Shown one piece after another: positions 33,975 through 42,447 of a DNA stretch of 53,871 nt. Below the pieces are notes generated by a model. The model did no database searches, was not told the origin of the DNA, and saw only the letters and a program-made list of their open reading frames with translations. How positions within the stretch are numbered: the first letter of the stretch is position 1; every line of letters starts with the position of its first letter. The position numbers were made by a program, and so were the translations under genes. The DNA comes from Ruminococcus sp. AM22-13. Its GTDB lineage: Bacteria; Bacillota; Clostridia; Lachnospirales; Lachnospiraceae. The stretch covers positions 1 through 53,871 of the forward strand of contig NZ_QRIL01000026.1 of the NCBI RefSeq assembly GCF_003471165.1, given 5' to 3'.

Positions 33975-35669
33975 ATGATAAAAGATTCTGACAATGTAAA
34001 ACTGCTGGAACCGGGAAAAACGCCAGCAAAGAGAAAGATTCTGGTCGTAGAGGACAATGAACTGAATCGTGAAATTCTTTCTTCTTTTCTGGAAGAGAGA
34101 TTTGAAGTTCTTCTTGCGGAGAATGGGGAAGAAGGACTTAAGATTCTCAGGGAATATTACAGAGAATTATCTGTAGTATTACTTGACATCTGCATGCCGG
34201 TGTGTGATGGATTTGAATTTCTTAGACGGAGAAATACGGATAAAGTGTTATCAACGATACCGGTTATTGTTATGACCGGAAGTAATTCCAAGGATGCGGA
34301 GATTCAGTGTCTGGATCTGGGTGCGGTTGATTTTATTCCGAAACCTTATAATTTTAAAATTGTAATGGGCAGAATCAACAGTGTAATAAAGTTAAGAGAG
34401 TCTGTGCTGACACTTACAGCGGTAGAACATGACGAACTTACCGGAATTTATACCAGACAGGCATTCTTCTATCATGCCAAAGTACTTCTAAAGGCTAAGG
34501 CGGAGGAGAAATTTCATCTGGTAGTTGCCGACATCAGAGATTTTAAACTGATTAACAGCAGTTATGGAGATAAGATCGGGGATCAGGTTCTGTGTTATCT
34601 GGCCCGGACATATGCAAAGATGATGCCGCATGGTCTGATATCCAGATATGGAAGTGATCAGTTTGTATGCCTTGCTTATGGGGATATGGATCTGTCGTTA
34701 GATATAATGAAGAGGGTGACAGAAGAAATTGCGGAGAATGCTCCGATTCCGAATCTTATGGTTAAGTACGGAATTTATGAAGATATTGATATTTCGTTAC
34801 CGGTTTCCGTAATCTGTGACAGAGGATTTATGGCAATCCGCAGTATTCGTGATAATTATGAGAACAGTATTGCATATTATACGAAAGAGTTAAACCAGAA
34901 ACAGATGCTTGACAGAAAGCTGGAGAACCGATTTGACAGTGCGATTCGTGATAAAGAGTTTGCAGCATATTTCCAGCCGAAATATGATGTAAAAACAGAG
35001 AAAATTGTAGGAGCAGAGTCTCTGGTACGCTGGATCAATCCGGATGGCTCTATGGTAATGCCGGGGGATTTTATTCCGCTATATGAGAGGGATGGCCTGA
35101 TCGTAAAACTGGATGAATATATATTCAGATATGTATGTGAATTTCAGCGAGAACTTATAGAGAAAGGACAGAAACTGGTTCCAATCTCGGTAAATCTGTC
35201 ACGTGTAAGTATTCATCATACAGGCGTTGTAGAGCGTTATGTTGACATCGTAAAAGAAACGGGAATTCCATTTTCCTGTGTGCCGATCGAACTGACAGAG
35301 ACGGCTACATTGAATAATGTGAAGATCAGAGACTTTACAGAGAGACTGGTAAATGCTGGATTTGCATTGCACATGGATGACTTTGGCTCCGGGTATTCTT
35401 CTCTGATCACATTAAGTGAACTGCCATTTAATACATTGAAGATCGATAAGAGTCTGATAGACTGTATCGGGCAAGATAAGGGAAGAATGATCGTGCAGCA
35501 GATAACAATTCTTGCACATGGACTTGGCATGAATGTGATTGCCGAAGGTGTGGAGAGCGCGGATCAGGTAGAATTTCTGAGAGAAATGGGCTGTGATGCT
35601 ATTCAGGGATTTTATTATTCCAGACCATTGCCGAGAGCTGAATTTGTGGAGAAGCTCTGCGGAGCGTAA
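33975..35669 (+). CDS. Response regulator with degenerate GGDEF and EAL domains
   Basis: The 564-residue protein has three domains. A receiver domain (about 20-145) has acidic pocket EDNE, phospho-Asp in VLLDICMP and Lys in PKPYNF. A GGDEF-fold domain (about 155-300) has the signature replaced by RYGSDQF, so no cyclase activity is expected. An EAL domain (about 315-560) reads GAESLVRW for EAL but keeps VNLSRVS, ELTET, DDFGSGYSS, KIDKS and AEGVE, the metal and substrate residues, so c-di-GMP phosphodiesterase activity is plausible. No histidine kinase is adjacent. It may link signalling to the NRPS locus, but the intervening terminator leaves that open. Confidence 0.88.
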   Translation: MIKDSDNVKLLEPGKTPAKRKILVVEDNELNREILSSFLEERFEVLLAENGEEGLKILREYYRELSVVLLDICMPVCDGFEFLRRRNTDKVLSTIPVIVMTGSNSKDAEIQCLDLGAVDFIPKPYNFKIVMGRINSVIKLRESVLTLTAVEHDELTGIYTRQAFFYHAKVLLKAKAEEKFHLVVADIRDFKLINSSYGDKIGDQVLCYLARTYAKMMPHGLISRYGSDQFVCLAYGDMDLSLDIMKRVTEEIAENAPIPNLMVKYGIYEDIDISLPVSVICDRGFMAIRSIRDNYENSIAYYTKELNQKQMLDRKLENRFDSAIRDKEFAAYFQPKYDVKTEKIVGAESLVRWINPDGSMVMPGDFIPLYERDGLIVKLDEYIFRYVCEFQRELIEKGQKLVPISVNLSRVSIHHTGVVERYVDIVKETGIPFSCVPIELTETATLNNVKIRDFTERLVNAGFALHMDDFGSGYSSLITLSELPFNTLKIDKSLIDCIGQDKGRMIVQQITILAHGLGMNVIAEGVESADQVEFLREMGCDAIQGFYYSRPLPRAEFVEKLCGA

Positions 35670-35692
35670 TTAAATTAAAAGAAGATAGGAAG

Positions 35693-35733
35693 ACCATCAT
35701 ACAGAATCTTGTGGGGACTGTATGATGGTTTTT
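35693..35733 (+). terminator. Terminator of the REC-GGDEF-EAL gene
   Basis: A perfect 12-base stem, ACCATCATACAG with CTGTATGATGGT (35718-35729), is followed by TTTT. The same stem sequence recurs behind the EAL fragment at 38685, suggesting that the two loci share ancestry. Confidence 0.92.
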
Positions 35734-35770
35734 ATATTATAGAAAACTATTGAATAACATTCCTATGACA

Positions 35771-35809
35771 TAAAAAGCGGGAAATCATCCAGATCAGAAT
35801 GATTTCCCG
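35771..35809 (-). terminator. Terminator of pgi
   Basis: On the minus strand CGGGAAATCAT pairs with ATGATTTCCCG, followed by CTTTTTA. It faces the terminator at 35693 across a short gap. Confidence 0.88.
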
Positions 35810-35842
35810 TAGATATTTTCTGTAAAAGTATAAAACTACAAA

Positions 35843-37426
35843 TCAGATGTTTAATAGATCGCTGTATACTTTCAGTGCTCCGTCAGTGTCGTGTGCGAGA
35901 ACACGTTTGGCAAGGACTTTACCAAGCTGTACACCTTCCTGGTCGAAGCTGTTTAAGTTCCATACGAATCCCTGGAACATGATCTTGTTCTCGAAGTGAG
36001 CAAGTAATGCACCAAGAGAAGCCGGTGTCAGTTCTTCACCTACGATGATACTGGAAGGACGACCGCCCTTGAAGTTCTTGTTGAGGTTCTCGTCTTCTTT
36101 ACCGCATGCAAATGCTACGATCTGAGCTGCAACGTTAGCGCAGAGTTTCTGCTGGCTTGTGCTGTTTTCGATATCAACATCTACACCAAGCTGGCTCTTC
36201 TTAAAGCCGATGAACTGAAGCGGAACGATATCAGTTCCCTGATGTAATAACTGATAGAAGGAATGCTGTCCGTTTGTACCTGGCTCACCGAAGATAACCG
36301 GTCCTGTCACATAGTTTACAGGTTCACCGAAACGGTTTACAGATTTACCATTGGACTCCATATCACACTGCTGTAAGTGTGCAGGGAAACGGCTTAATGC
36401 CTGAGAGTATGGAAGAACTGCTGTGGCAGGATATCCCTGTACGTTTCTCTCATAAACACCGATCAGGGCGTCAAGCATATCCGGGTTCTCAAGGATGTTC
36501 TTGTTTGTAGCAAGCTTGTCCTCAGCAGCAGCTCCGTCAAGGATCTGTGCAAATACTTCAGGGCCGAATGCAAGGGAAAGGATTGCTCCGCCTACACCGG
36601 AAACAGAAGAGTAACGTCCGCCGATATAGTCATCCATAAAGATTGCTGTCAGATAATCTTCGCTCTTAGCCAGAGGAGAAGTCTCACTTGTTACAGCAAG
36701 CATATGTCTGGAAGGATTTAATCCTGCTTTAATGAGAGCATTCTTTACAAATGCTTCGTTTGTTAATGTCTCAAGAGTTGTACCGGATTTGGATACAACG
36801 ATGAAAAGAGAATGAGCAAGGTCTACGGAAGCAAGAACAGCAGCTGCATCATCAGGGTCTACGTTGCTGATGAATTTCGCTTCCATCTTGAATGTGTTGT
36901 TTGCTTTTGCCCAGTTCTCAAGAGCGATATATAATGCACGAGGACCTAAGTCACTTCCGCCGATACCGATCTGTACTACGGTTGTGAATTTCTCGCCGTT
37001 TTCATTTGTGATCTCACCTGTGTGAACTTTGTTTGCAAAGTCTGCTGCTTTCTTCTGCTGTGCAACGTAGAATTCACGTTTGTCAACACCGTCTACAACT
37101 ACAGCTTCACCGAGCTGGGTACGTGCAAGGTGATGAAGAACCATACGTTTCTCTCCTGTATTGATTACAGCGCCGTTGTATAATTCCTGGAATTTGTCGA
37201 TAAGTTCGGCCTCATCTGCAAGTTTTGCAAGTGCGTCAAGAACTGTCTCATCCACCTGTTTTGCAGCATAGTTGTAAGTTAAACCGGCTGCCATTGGTGC
37301 GCTGTATTTCACTACACGTTCTGCACCCTTCTCACCTGCCATGGCGTCAGCGATATTTACGTGACCTTTCAGTTCGGCAAGTTTGCTGTAAGAAGCAAGG
37401 GTATCCAGATTTTTCCATGTTGCCAT
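35843..37426 (-). CDS. pgi: Glucose-6-phosphate isomerase
   Basis: The 527-residue enzyme interconverts glucose 6-phosphate and fructose 6-phosphate in glycolysis. The family signatures are complete: IGIGGSDLGPRAL, FIVVSKSGTTLET (sugar phosphate binding), DDYIGGRYSSVSGVG (PGI signature 1), and the catalytic Glu and His in GEPGTNGQHSFYQLLHQG. The length is near the long bacterial or eukaryal type (about 550), with no sign of damage. AAAGGAGG precedes the ATG and a consensus-like promoter lies about 60 bases upstream. Codon use looks highly expressed. Nothing links it to the neighbouring loci. Confidence 0.96.
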   Translation of the reverse strand: MATWKNLDTLASYSKLAELKGHVNIADAMAGEKGAERVVKYSAPMAAGLTYNYAAKQVDETVLDALAKLADEAELIDKFQELYNGAVINTGEKRMVLHHLARTQLGEAVVVDGVDKREFYVAQQKKAADFANKVHTGEITNENGEKFTTVVQIGIGGSDLGPRALYIALENWAKANNTFKMEAKFISNVDPDDAAAVLASVDLAHSLFIVVSKSGTTLETLTNEAFVKNALIKAGLNPSRHMLAVTSETSPLAKSEDYLTAIFMDDYIGGRYSSVSGVGGAILSLAFGPEVFAQILDGAAAEDKLATNKNILENPDMLDALIGVYERNVQGYPATAVLPYSQALSRFPAHLQQCDMESNGKSVNRFGEPVNYVTGPVIFGEPGTNGQHSFYQLLHQGTDIVPLQFIGFKKSQLGVDVDIENSTSQQKLCANVAAQIVAFACGKEDENLNKNFKGGRPSSIIVGEELTPASLGALLAHFENKIMFQGFVWNLNSFDQEGVQLGKVLAKRVLAHDTDGALKVYSDLLNI

Positions 37427-37481
37427 AATAATATTCCTCCTTTAAATGACTGCCTCCATACGGTGACAGTTGTCTAATGCA

Positions 37482-37510
37482 ATTATACTTAATAATTGTT
37501 TTAATTTCAA
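37482..37510 (-). promoter_or_regulatory. Promoter of pgi
   Basis: On the minus strand TTGAAA (37505-37510), 17 bases, TATAAT (37482-37487). The start site would lie about 50 bases before the coding start. Confidence 0.8.
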
Positions 37511-37572
37511 TGCAAGGATGCATGGAATTTAAGGATATTTTGCAGGTATCTTGTTTATTTTTCATAAATAAG

Positions 37573-37602
37573 TTGCTTTACGACAGGGAAAAGCCGTATA
37601 AT
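37573..37602 (+). promoter_or_regulatory. Promoter of the Nudix gene
   Basis: TTGCTT (37573-37578), 18 bases, TATAAT (37597-37602), about 40 bases before the Nudix start. Confidence 0.7.
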
Positions 37603-37641
37603 GAAGGGCAGCAATACATTAATGAAAGGAAACAGATCAAC

Positions 37642-38145
37642 ATGGAGTTTTGGGACATTTATGATAAAGACAAGAAACCGACCGGACGCACAATGAAGAG
37701 AAATGACTGGTGCTTAAAGGATGGAGAATATCATCTGACAGTTCTGGGTGTGGTTGCAAGACCGGATGGAACTTTCCTTATAACAAAACGCGTAATGACG
37801 AAAGCATGGGCACCTGGCTGGTGGGAAGTATCCGGTGGTGCTGCTCAGGCGGGAGAGGAATCTTACGAAGCTGTTTTGCGTGAGGTAAAAGAGGAAACAG
37901 GTCTGGATGCACGTGGTGCAGAAGGTGGATATCTTTTTACATATAAGAGAGAGAACCCGGGTGAGGGCGATAATTATTTCGTGGATGTGTATCGCTTTGT
38001 GATGGACATTGACGAGAAGAATCTGCATCTGCAGACAGAGGAAACAGACGGATATATGTTTGCTACAGTTGATGAGATTAAGGCGTTTGCGGCAGAAGGA
38101 AAATTTCTGCATTATGACAGCATAAAGAAAGCGTTTGAACTGTAG
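37642..38145 (+). CDS. Nudix hydrolase
   Basis: This 167-residue protein has the complete Nudix box GGAAQAGEESYEAVLREVKE followed by ETGLD (about 67-91), which binds Mg and cleaves nucleoside diphosphates linked to other groups. The N-terminal MEFWDIYDKDKKPTGRTMKR is typical of the IDI-like/YfcD subgroup, which includes isopentenyl diphosphate isomerase relatives, so the substrate cannot be named. I use the ATG at 37642, after AAAGGA and downstream of the promoter; a longer frame from 37477 would cross that promoter. Confidence 0.9.
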   Translation: MEFWDIYDKDKKPTGRTMKRNDWCLKDGEYHLTVLGVVARPDGTFLITKRVMTKAWAPGWWEVSGGAAQAGEESYEAVLREVKEETGLDARGAEGGYLFTYKRENPGEGDNYFVDVYRFVMDIDEKNLHLQTEETDGYMFATVDEIKAFAAEGKFLHYDSIKKAFEL

Positions 38146-38185
38146 CCGGATTGATATAAGAATTCCTGAAGGGAACTGTAGATGA

Positions 38186-38620
38186 AAATTTACTCAGACT
38201 TTTGACGTATATTATATTGAATATCTGGTCGTTAATGATGTTGGCGGAGATCTGGAGACATCCAAGAATGTCCGGCACATGTGGGAGAGTTTTAAGAAGA
38301 TTGGTGTCTGTATCGCGATGGATGATTTCGGTACGGGATATTCGAACCTGAAAAATATCGGAAGACTTTCTTCGAATACGGTGAAGATTGACCGCAGCTT
38401 CACGATGCAGGCGTTAAAGAACGAATATGAACATAAACTGTTAGATCATATTATAGATATGATACATAGCCTGAACCTTAAAGTTGTGATAGAGGGGATT
38501 GAGACGAAAGAAGAACTGGAATCGATCACTAAAATGAAACCGGATTATATTCAGGGATATTATTACAGCAAGCCATGTTCGGCGGAGCAGTTTAAAGAGA
38601 AATACGGGATAACGAAATAG
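38186..38620 (+). pseudogene. C-terminal half of an EAL domain gene
   Basis: An open frame without a start codon runs from 38186: YYIEYLVVNDVGGDLE, a decayed ELTES region, then intact CIAMDDFGTGYSNL, VKIDRSF, VIEGIET and IQGYYYSKP. The first half of the EAL domain and any upstream domains are absent. Immediately downstream lies a terminator with the same stem as that of the REC-GGDEF-EAL gene, so this is probably the relic of a related c-di-GMP phosphodiesterase gene. Confidence 0.85.
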
Positions 38621-38684
38621 TAAAAATAATAAGCGTTTTTGGATCTTCTAAAATCCGGAGATATATTGTGTGAATTTATAAAAA

Positions 38685-38750
38685 ACCATCATACAGAACC
38701 GATGCAACGAAAAAATATTTCGATGTTATTGGGAATGTATGATGGTTTTT
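38685..38750 (+). terminator. Terminator behind the EAL fragment
   Basis: ACCATCATACA (38685-38695) pairs with TGTATGATGGT (38736-38746), followed by TTTT. The loop of 40 bases contains a small ATATTTCGAT-type fold. Confidence 0.8.
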
Positions 38751-38827
38751 GTAATAACTGGAAATTATTTACAATACGAAATTGCTATTGATTGATTTTT
38801 GAGTAATGTTTCAAAATAATTAGTTTC

Positions 38828-38990
38828 TAGTGTACCGACAAGTTGATTTCTCGAACAATCTTGCGTCTAAATTCCTTATTTCCGCGTTGTCGTCGGTCGC
38901 CGTAGCCACCGCTACGCCTCTCTCCTCCGCCTTGAAATAAGAAAATTTATCCTGCAAGATTGCTTCAAGAATCAACTTGTCGGCACACTA
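38828..38990. repeat. 163-bp foldback (MITE-like) element
   Basis: The ends TAGTGTACCGACAAGTTGAT (from 38828) and the complement of ATCAACTTGTCGGCACACTA (to 38990) pair over about 37 bases with few mismatches. Pairing continues inwards through CTAAATTCCTTATTTC with GAAATAAGAAAATTTA. The centre is a GC-rich, pyrimidine-rich loop with CGCCGTAGCCACCGCTACGCC. No coding potential is apparent. No clear target duplication is seen. Confidence 0.75.
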
Positions 38991-39003
38991 GGATTTCCGT
39001 CAA

Positions 39004-39606
39004 TTATTTCATAGCATTCTTAATAGCTGACAGTAATTCATCATAAGCTTCATATGCCGGGATATCCGGGTAATCGGCTTTGATCTTATCAGTGCTTCTG
39101 AAAAGGAATCCGGCTTTACTTGCCTGGATCATACCAAGGTCATTGTAGGAATCACCACTTGCGATCGTATCAAATCCGATAGACTGTAAAGCTTTGACAG
39201 TGCTTAATTTGGACTGTTCCACTCTCATCTTGAAGCCGGTGATCTCACCGCTGTCTGCAACTTCAAGAGTGTTGCAAAACAGTGTTGGTCTGCCAAGCTT
39301 TTCCATTAGAGGTGCAGCAAACTGTGTGAAAGTATCACTGATCAGGATGACCTGAGAGAAGGAACGAAGTTCATCCAGAAATTCCTTAGCACCTGGAAGC
39401 GGGTCAATTTTTGCGATAACATCCTGGATCTCTTTCAGTCCGAGACCATGTTCTTTCAGAATGCCAAGTCGCCAGTTCATTAATTTATCATAATCCGGCT
39501 CATCACGGGTAGTTCTCTTAAGTTCCGGGATTCCGCTGGCCTCTGCGAATGCAACCCAGATTTCCGGCACCAATACACCTTCTACGTCAAGACATGTAAT
39601 ATACAT
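39004..39606 (-). CDS. thrH: ThrH-like phosphoserine phosphatase / homoserine phosphotransferase
   Basis: The 200-residue HAD-superfamily protein begins CLDVEGVLVPEIWVAFAE, matching ThrH, where Asp-x-Glu replaces the usual DxD catalytic pair. Further HAD motifs are LISDTFTQF (motif II), the Lys in EQSKLSTVKAL and GDSYNDLGM (motif IV). The TTRDEPDYDKLMNWRL segment is also ThrH-like. It can dephosphorylate phosphoserine or move the phosphate to homoserine, connecting serine and threonine metabolism. The length is as expected (about 200). An AGGAGG site precedes the ATG. Confidence 0.92.
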   Translation of the reverse strand: MYITCLDVEGVLVPEIWVAFAEASGIPELKRTTRDEPDYDKLMNWRLGILKEHGLGLKEIQDVIAKIDPLPGAKEFLDELRSFSQVILISDTFTQFAAPLMEKLGRPTLFCNTLEVADSGEITGFKMRVEQSKLSTVKALQSIGFDTIASGDSYNDLGMIQASKAGFLFRSTDKIKADYPDIPAYEAYDELLSAIKNAMK

Positions 39607-39778
39607 AATAAAAATCCTCCTTTGTTATTAAACATAGTCCGGAATCCATCTGATTTTACAGAATATTATTTTCGGACTTTTGTATTTTATCGCTGTACTC
39701 AGTGAAACAATATTAACATACTTTCCGGGCAGACGCAATTTCTGGATTATAAAAAATACAAATTGTTATTGATAAAAA

Positions 39779-39917
39779 GTTACTGTTCACATAGCACTAT
39801 CCCGCGAGGTGTTTTGGCATGAATATGCCAAAATCCCGAGACATACAAGCCAAAATTCCATTGCCGCAGGCAATCTGGAATTTTGGCAAAGTTACTGTGA
39901 ACGGAGTGAACAGTAAC
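39779..39917. mobile_element. MITE copy B with 8-bp target duplication
   Basis: The element begins GTTACTGTTCAC and ends GTGAACAGTAAC and is flanked by GATAAAAA on both sides (39771-39778 and 39918-39925). Internal order: CACTATCCCGCGAGGTG, a TTTTGGCAT/ATGCCAAAA hairpin, CCCGAGACATAC, then a long hairpin starting GCCAAAATTCCA that closes with TGGAATTTTGGC. There is no reading frame. Confidence 0.88.
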
Positions 39918-39928
39918 GATAAAAATGA

Positions 39929-39957
39929 TTGACATTCCACATATGCATCATTATAAT
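39929..39957 (+). promoter_or_regulatory. Consensus promoter of the marR-exporter operon
   Basis: TTGACA (39929-39934), 17 bases, TATAAT (39952-39957), only 12 bases from the end of the MITE copy. Confidence 0.88.
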
Positions 39958-39965
39958 GAAAAAAT

Positions 39966-39981
39966 AGTTAGGGTACTAACT
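39966..39981 (+). promoter_or_regulatory. Probable MarR operator
   Basis: AGTTAGGGTACTAACT is a palindrome (AGTTAG-GGTA-CTAACT) placed 8 bases after the -10 box, at the transcription start, as expected for autorepression by the MarR protein encoded next. Confidence 0.75.
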
Positions 39982-40133
39982 AAATGGAAAGCCATAAAAC
40001 TTCCCACTTTCAGGATTCTATGTACTGGTATTCTGAAGAGGTGGGATTTTATCAGCTTGCTATAAATCAGAAAGTAATGAAGCGGATTACAAATATCTGA
40101 CTGACAGGAGGTGCAGGAGCGATAGAGGAAGAA

Positions 40134-40670
40134 ATGAAACAGAGACTAAAGGATATGCATGTTGGCAGGCTGATCCATATTTTGTCACATTCCATGCGGC
40201 GGCATAATCCGACCGAAGTGATAGAGAATGATGATCTGACAACGATGCAGAAGCATGTGCTGAAATTCATTCTTCTCGAAACGATGCATCGGGATCTTTA
40301 TCAGAAAGATGTTGAAGAGGAATTTCAAGTCAGAAAGCCAACAGCGACCGGAATTCTGAAGCTGATGGAGAAGAATGGCTATATTTACAGAGAGAGTGCC
40401 AGACAGGACGCACGTCTGAAACGGATTGTCCCTACCGAAAAGGCAGAGAACATCCGCCCGGCAATTCTTAAGAGCATCGAGGAAAATGAAGAGGCAATGG
40501 TTCGGGGAATCCCGAAAGAAGATGTGGAGCTGTGCAAACAGGTTCTGTGGCAGATGTATGAAAATCGCAGAAGCGTATGTAATTGTCTGGCAGATCAGGA
40601 GAAAAAGAGACAGTCACAGGAAGTTGATGATGTTCATGGTAAAGAAGAACATTGTGAACATAAAAAGTAA
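40134..40670 (+). CDS. MarR-family transcriptional regulator
   Basis: This 178-residue winged-helix regulator has a central recognition region, YQKDVEEEFQVRKPTATGIL, followed by the wing DARLKRIVPT with Asp and Arg as in MarR proteins. It ends in a charged His/Lys tail. It is the first gene of an operon with two ABC exporter subunits (44 bases to the next ATG) and probably represses it until a toxic ligand binds. The palindrome at 39966 is the likely operator. Confidence 0.9.
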   Translation: MKQRLKDMHVGRLIHILSHSMRRHNPTEVIENDDLTTMQKHVLKFILLETMHRDLYQKDVEEEFQVRKPTATGILKLMEKNGYIYRESARQDARLKRIVPTEKAENIRPAILKSIEENEEAMVRGIPKEDVELCKQVLWQMYENRRSVCNCLADQEKKRQSQEVDDVHGKEEHCEHKK

Positions 40671-40713
40671 TGAGAGGTAACAATTATAAAGAATAAGGAG
40701 GACATCGACAAAG

Positions 40714-42447
40714 ATGAATAAGAAACTTTTAAGTTCCGTCCGGGAATACAGGAAGCAGTCTGTACTGGCTCCGATCCTTGTAATCCTGGAAGTACTGATG
40801 GAAGTTCTGATTCCGCTGGAAATGGCGAAGATCATCGACGTAGGTATTGCAAACGGCGATATGAGCTATATCATCCAGCGAGGAGTCATCCTTGTTGTCA
40901 TGGCAATGCTTTCTCTGTTCTTCGGTGTACAGGCCGGAAACATGGCGGCAGTTGCGGCAGCAGGATATGCAAAGAATTTACGACATGATATTTTTTACAA
41001 GGTGCAGGATTTCTCCTTCAAAAATATCGACCACTTTTCAACCTCAGGTCTGGTCACACGATTGACTACAGATATCACGAACGTGCAGCAGGCGTATATG
41101 ATGAGTATCCGTCTCCTTGCCAGAGCACCGTTTATGATCATTCTGTCATGGATCATGACACTGACCATTAACAAGGAAGTTGCTTTACTTTTCCTGGTCG
41201 TAGTTCCGCTTCTGGGCGGTACATTGATCTTCATTGCAAAGAAAGCACATCCGCATTTCATCAAAGTATTTGATGAGTACGATATCCTGAACAATTCTGT
41301 ACAGGAAAATGTAAATGCATCCCGCGTAGTTAAGGCATTCGTAAGAGAAGACCATGAGATCGAGAAATTCCATGGAATTTCCAAATACGTTTACAACCTC
41401 TTTACGAAAGCAGAGAAGATTGTTGCATGGAATGCTCCGGTTATGCAGTTTATGATGTATACCGTAATTATTATCATTGTTGCCATCGGTGGAAGAGGAA
41501 TCGTTCTCGGCGGCATGGAGACTGGTGAACTGACAAGTGTTATCGTTTATGCACTTCAGATTCTGATGTCCCTGAACATGGTAACTTTCGTATTTGTTAT
41601 GATTATGATCGCACAGGCATCTACAGACCGTATCATTGAAGTTCTGGATGAAGTTCCGGAAATGCAGGATAAGGCTGATGCAGTAAAAACAGTGGCAGAT
41701 GGTTCTATTGACTTCAATCATGTAGATTTCAGCTATGCAGGAGAAGGTGGAAACCTTTCCCTGAAGGATGTAAACCTTCATATTAAATCAGGTCAGACCG
41801 TCGGTATTATCGGTGGAACCGGTAGTGCCAAATCTACTCTGGTACAGCTGATTCCGAGACTCTATGATGTCACGAAGGGAAATGTACAGGTTGGCGGTGT
41901 AGATGTCCGTAACTACAATCTGGAGGTTCTTCGTGACCAGGTTTCTATGGTACTGCAGAAAAATGTGCTTTTCTCCGGAAGCATTTATGAAAACATCCGC
42001 TGGGGCGATGAACATGCCAGTGATGAAGAAGTTCAGCGAGTTTGTAAGCTTGCTCAGGCAGACGGATTCGTCAGTGAATTTCCGGATGGCTATAACACTA
42101 TGATCGTTCAGGGCGGTAACAACGTATCCGGTGGACAGAAGCAGCGTCTGTGTATTGCCAGAGCACTTCTTAAGAAACCGAAGATTCTGATTCTGGATGA
42201 TTCTACCAGCGCGGTAGATACCAGAACAGATGCCCTGATCCGTAAGGCTTTTCGCGAGGAAATCCCGAACACAACAAAGATCATTATTGCACAGCGAGTT
42301 TCTTCTATTGAGGATGCAGACCAGATCATCGTACTGGATAACGGTAAGATCGTAGGTGTGGGAACATCAGAAGAACTGCTTAAGACAAATGATATTTACA
42401 GGGAAGTATATGAATCACAGGTCAAAGGAGGCGGAGACGATGAATAA
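40714..42447 (+). CDS. ABC exporter subunit 1 (degenerate ATPase site)
   Basis: The 577-residue half-transporter has six membrane segments (about 15-310) and a C-terminal ATPase domain: Walker A GGTGSAKST (near 370), signature VSGGQKQRLCIARAL and Walker B ILILDDSTSAVD, in which Asp replaces the catalytic Glu. Such a non-catalytic site is typical of one partner in heterodimeric multidrug exporters (LmrCD/BmrCD/TM287-288 type). AAGGAGG precedes the ATG. The next gene overlaps it by eight bases and supplies the canonical partner. Confidence 0.92.
   Translation: MNKKLLSSVREYRKQSVLAPILVILEVLMEVLIPLEMAKIIDVGIANGDMSYIIQRGVILVVMAMLSLFFGVQAGNMAAVAAAGYAKNLRHDIFYKVQDFSFKNIDHFSTSGLVTRLTTDITNVQQAYMMSIRLLARAPFMIILSWIMTLTINKEVALLFLVVVPLLGGTLIFIAKKAHPHFIKVFDEYDILNNSVQENVNASRVVKAFVREDHEIEKFHGISKYVYNLFTKAEKIVAWNAPVMQFMMYTVIIIIVAIGGRGIVLGGMETGELTSVIVYALQILMSLNMVTFVFVMIMIAQASTDRIIEVLDEVPEMQDKADAVKTVADGSIDFNHVDFSYAGEGGNLSLKDVNLHIKSGQTVGIIGGTGSAKSTLVQLIPRLYDVTKGNVQVGGVDVRNYNLEVLRDQVSMVLQKNVLFSGSIYENIRWGDEHASDEEVQRVCKLAQADGFVSEFPDGYNTMIVQGGNNVSGGQKQRLCIARALLKKPKILILDDSTSAVDTRTDALIRKAFREEIPNTTKIIIAQRVSSIEDADQIIVLDNGKIVGVGTSEELLKTNDIYREVYESQVKGGGDDE

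Larger units (their letters stand above)
39607..40133. other. Intergenic region with MITE copy B and the marR promoter
   Basis: There is no gene in this stretch. It contains a MITE copy (39779-39917), a strong promoter (39929-39957), a 16-base operator palindrome and a leader hairpin (CCCAC near 40003 with GTGGG near 40043, followed by ATTTTA) that may attenuate the exporter operon. Confidence 0.6.

Noticed and set aside
37477..37641. N-terminal extension of the Nudix protein from 37477
   Set aside because: It would translate across the TTGCTT/TATAAT promoter, and the family starts at MEFWDIYD.
41185..41781. A 198-residue minus-strand frame inside the ABC exporter gene
   Set aside because: It is antisense to the membrane and ATPase domains, with no start signal or family match.
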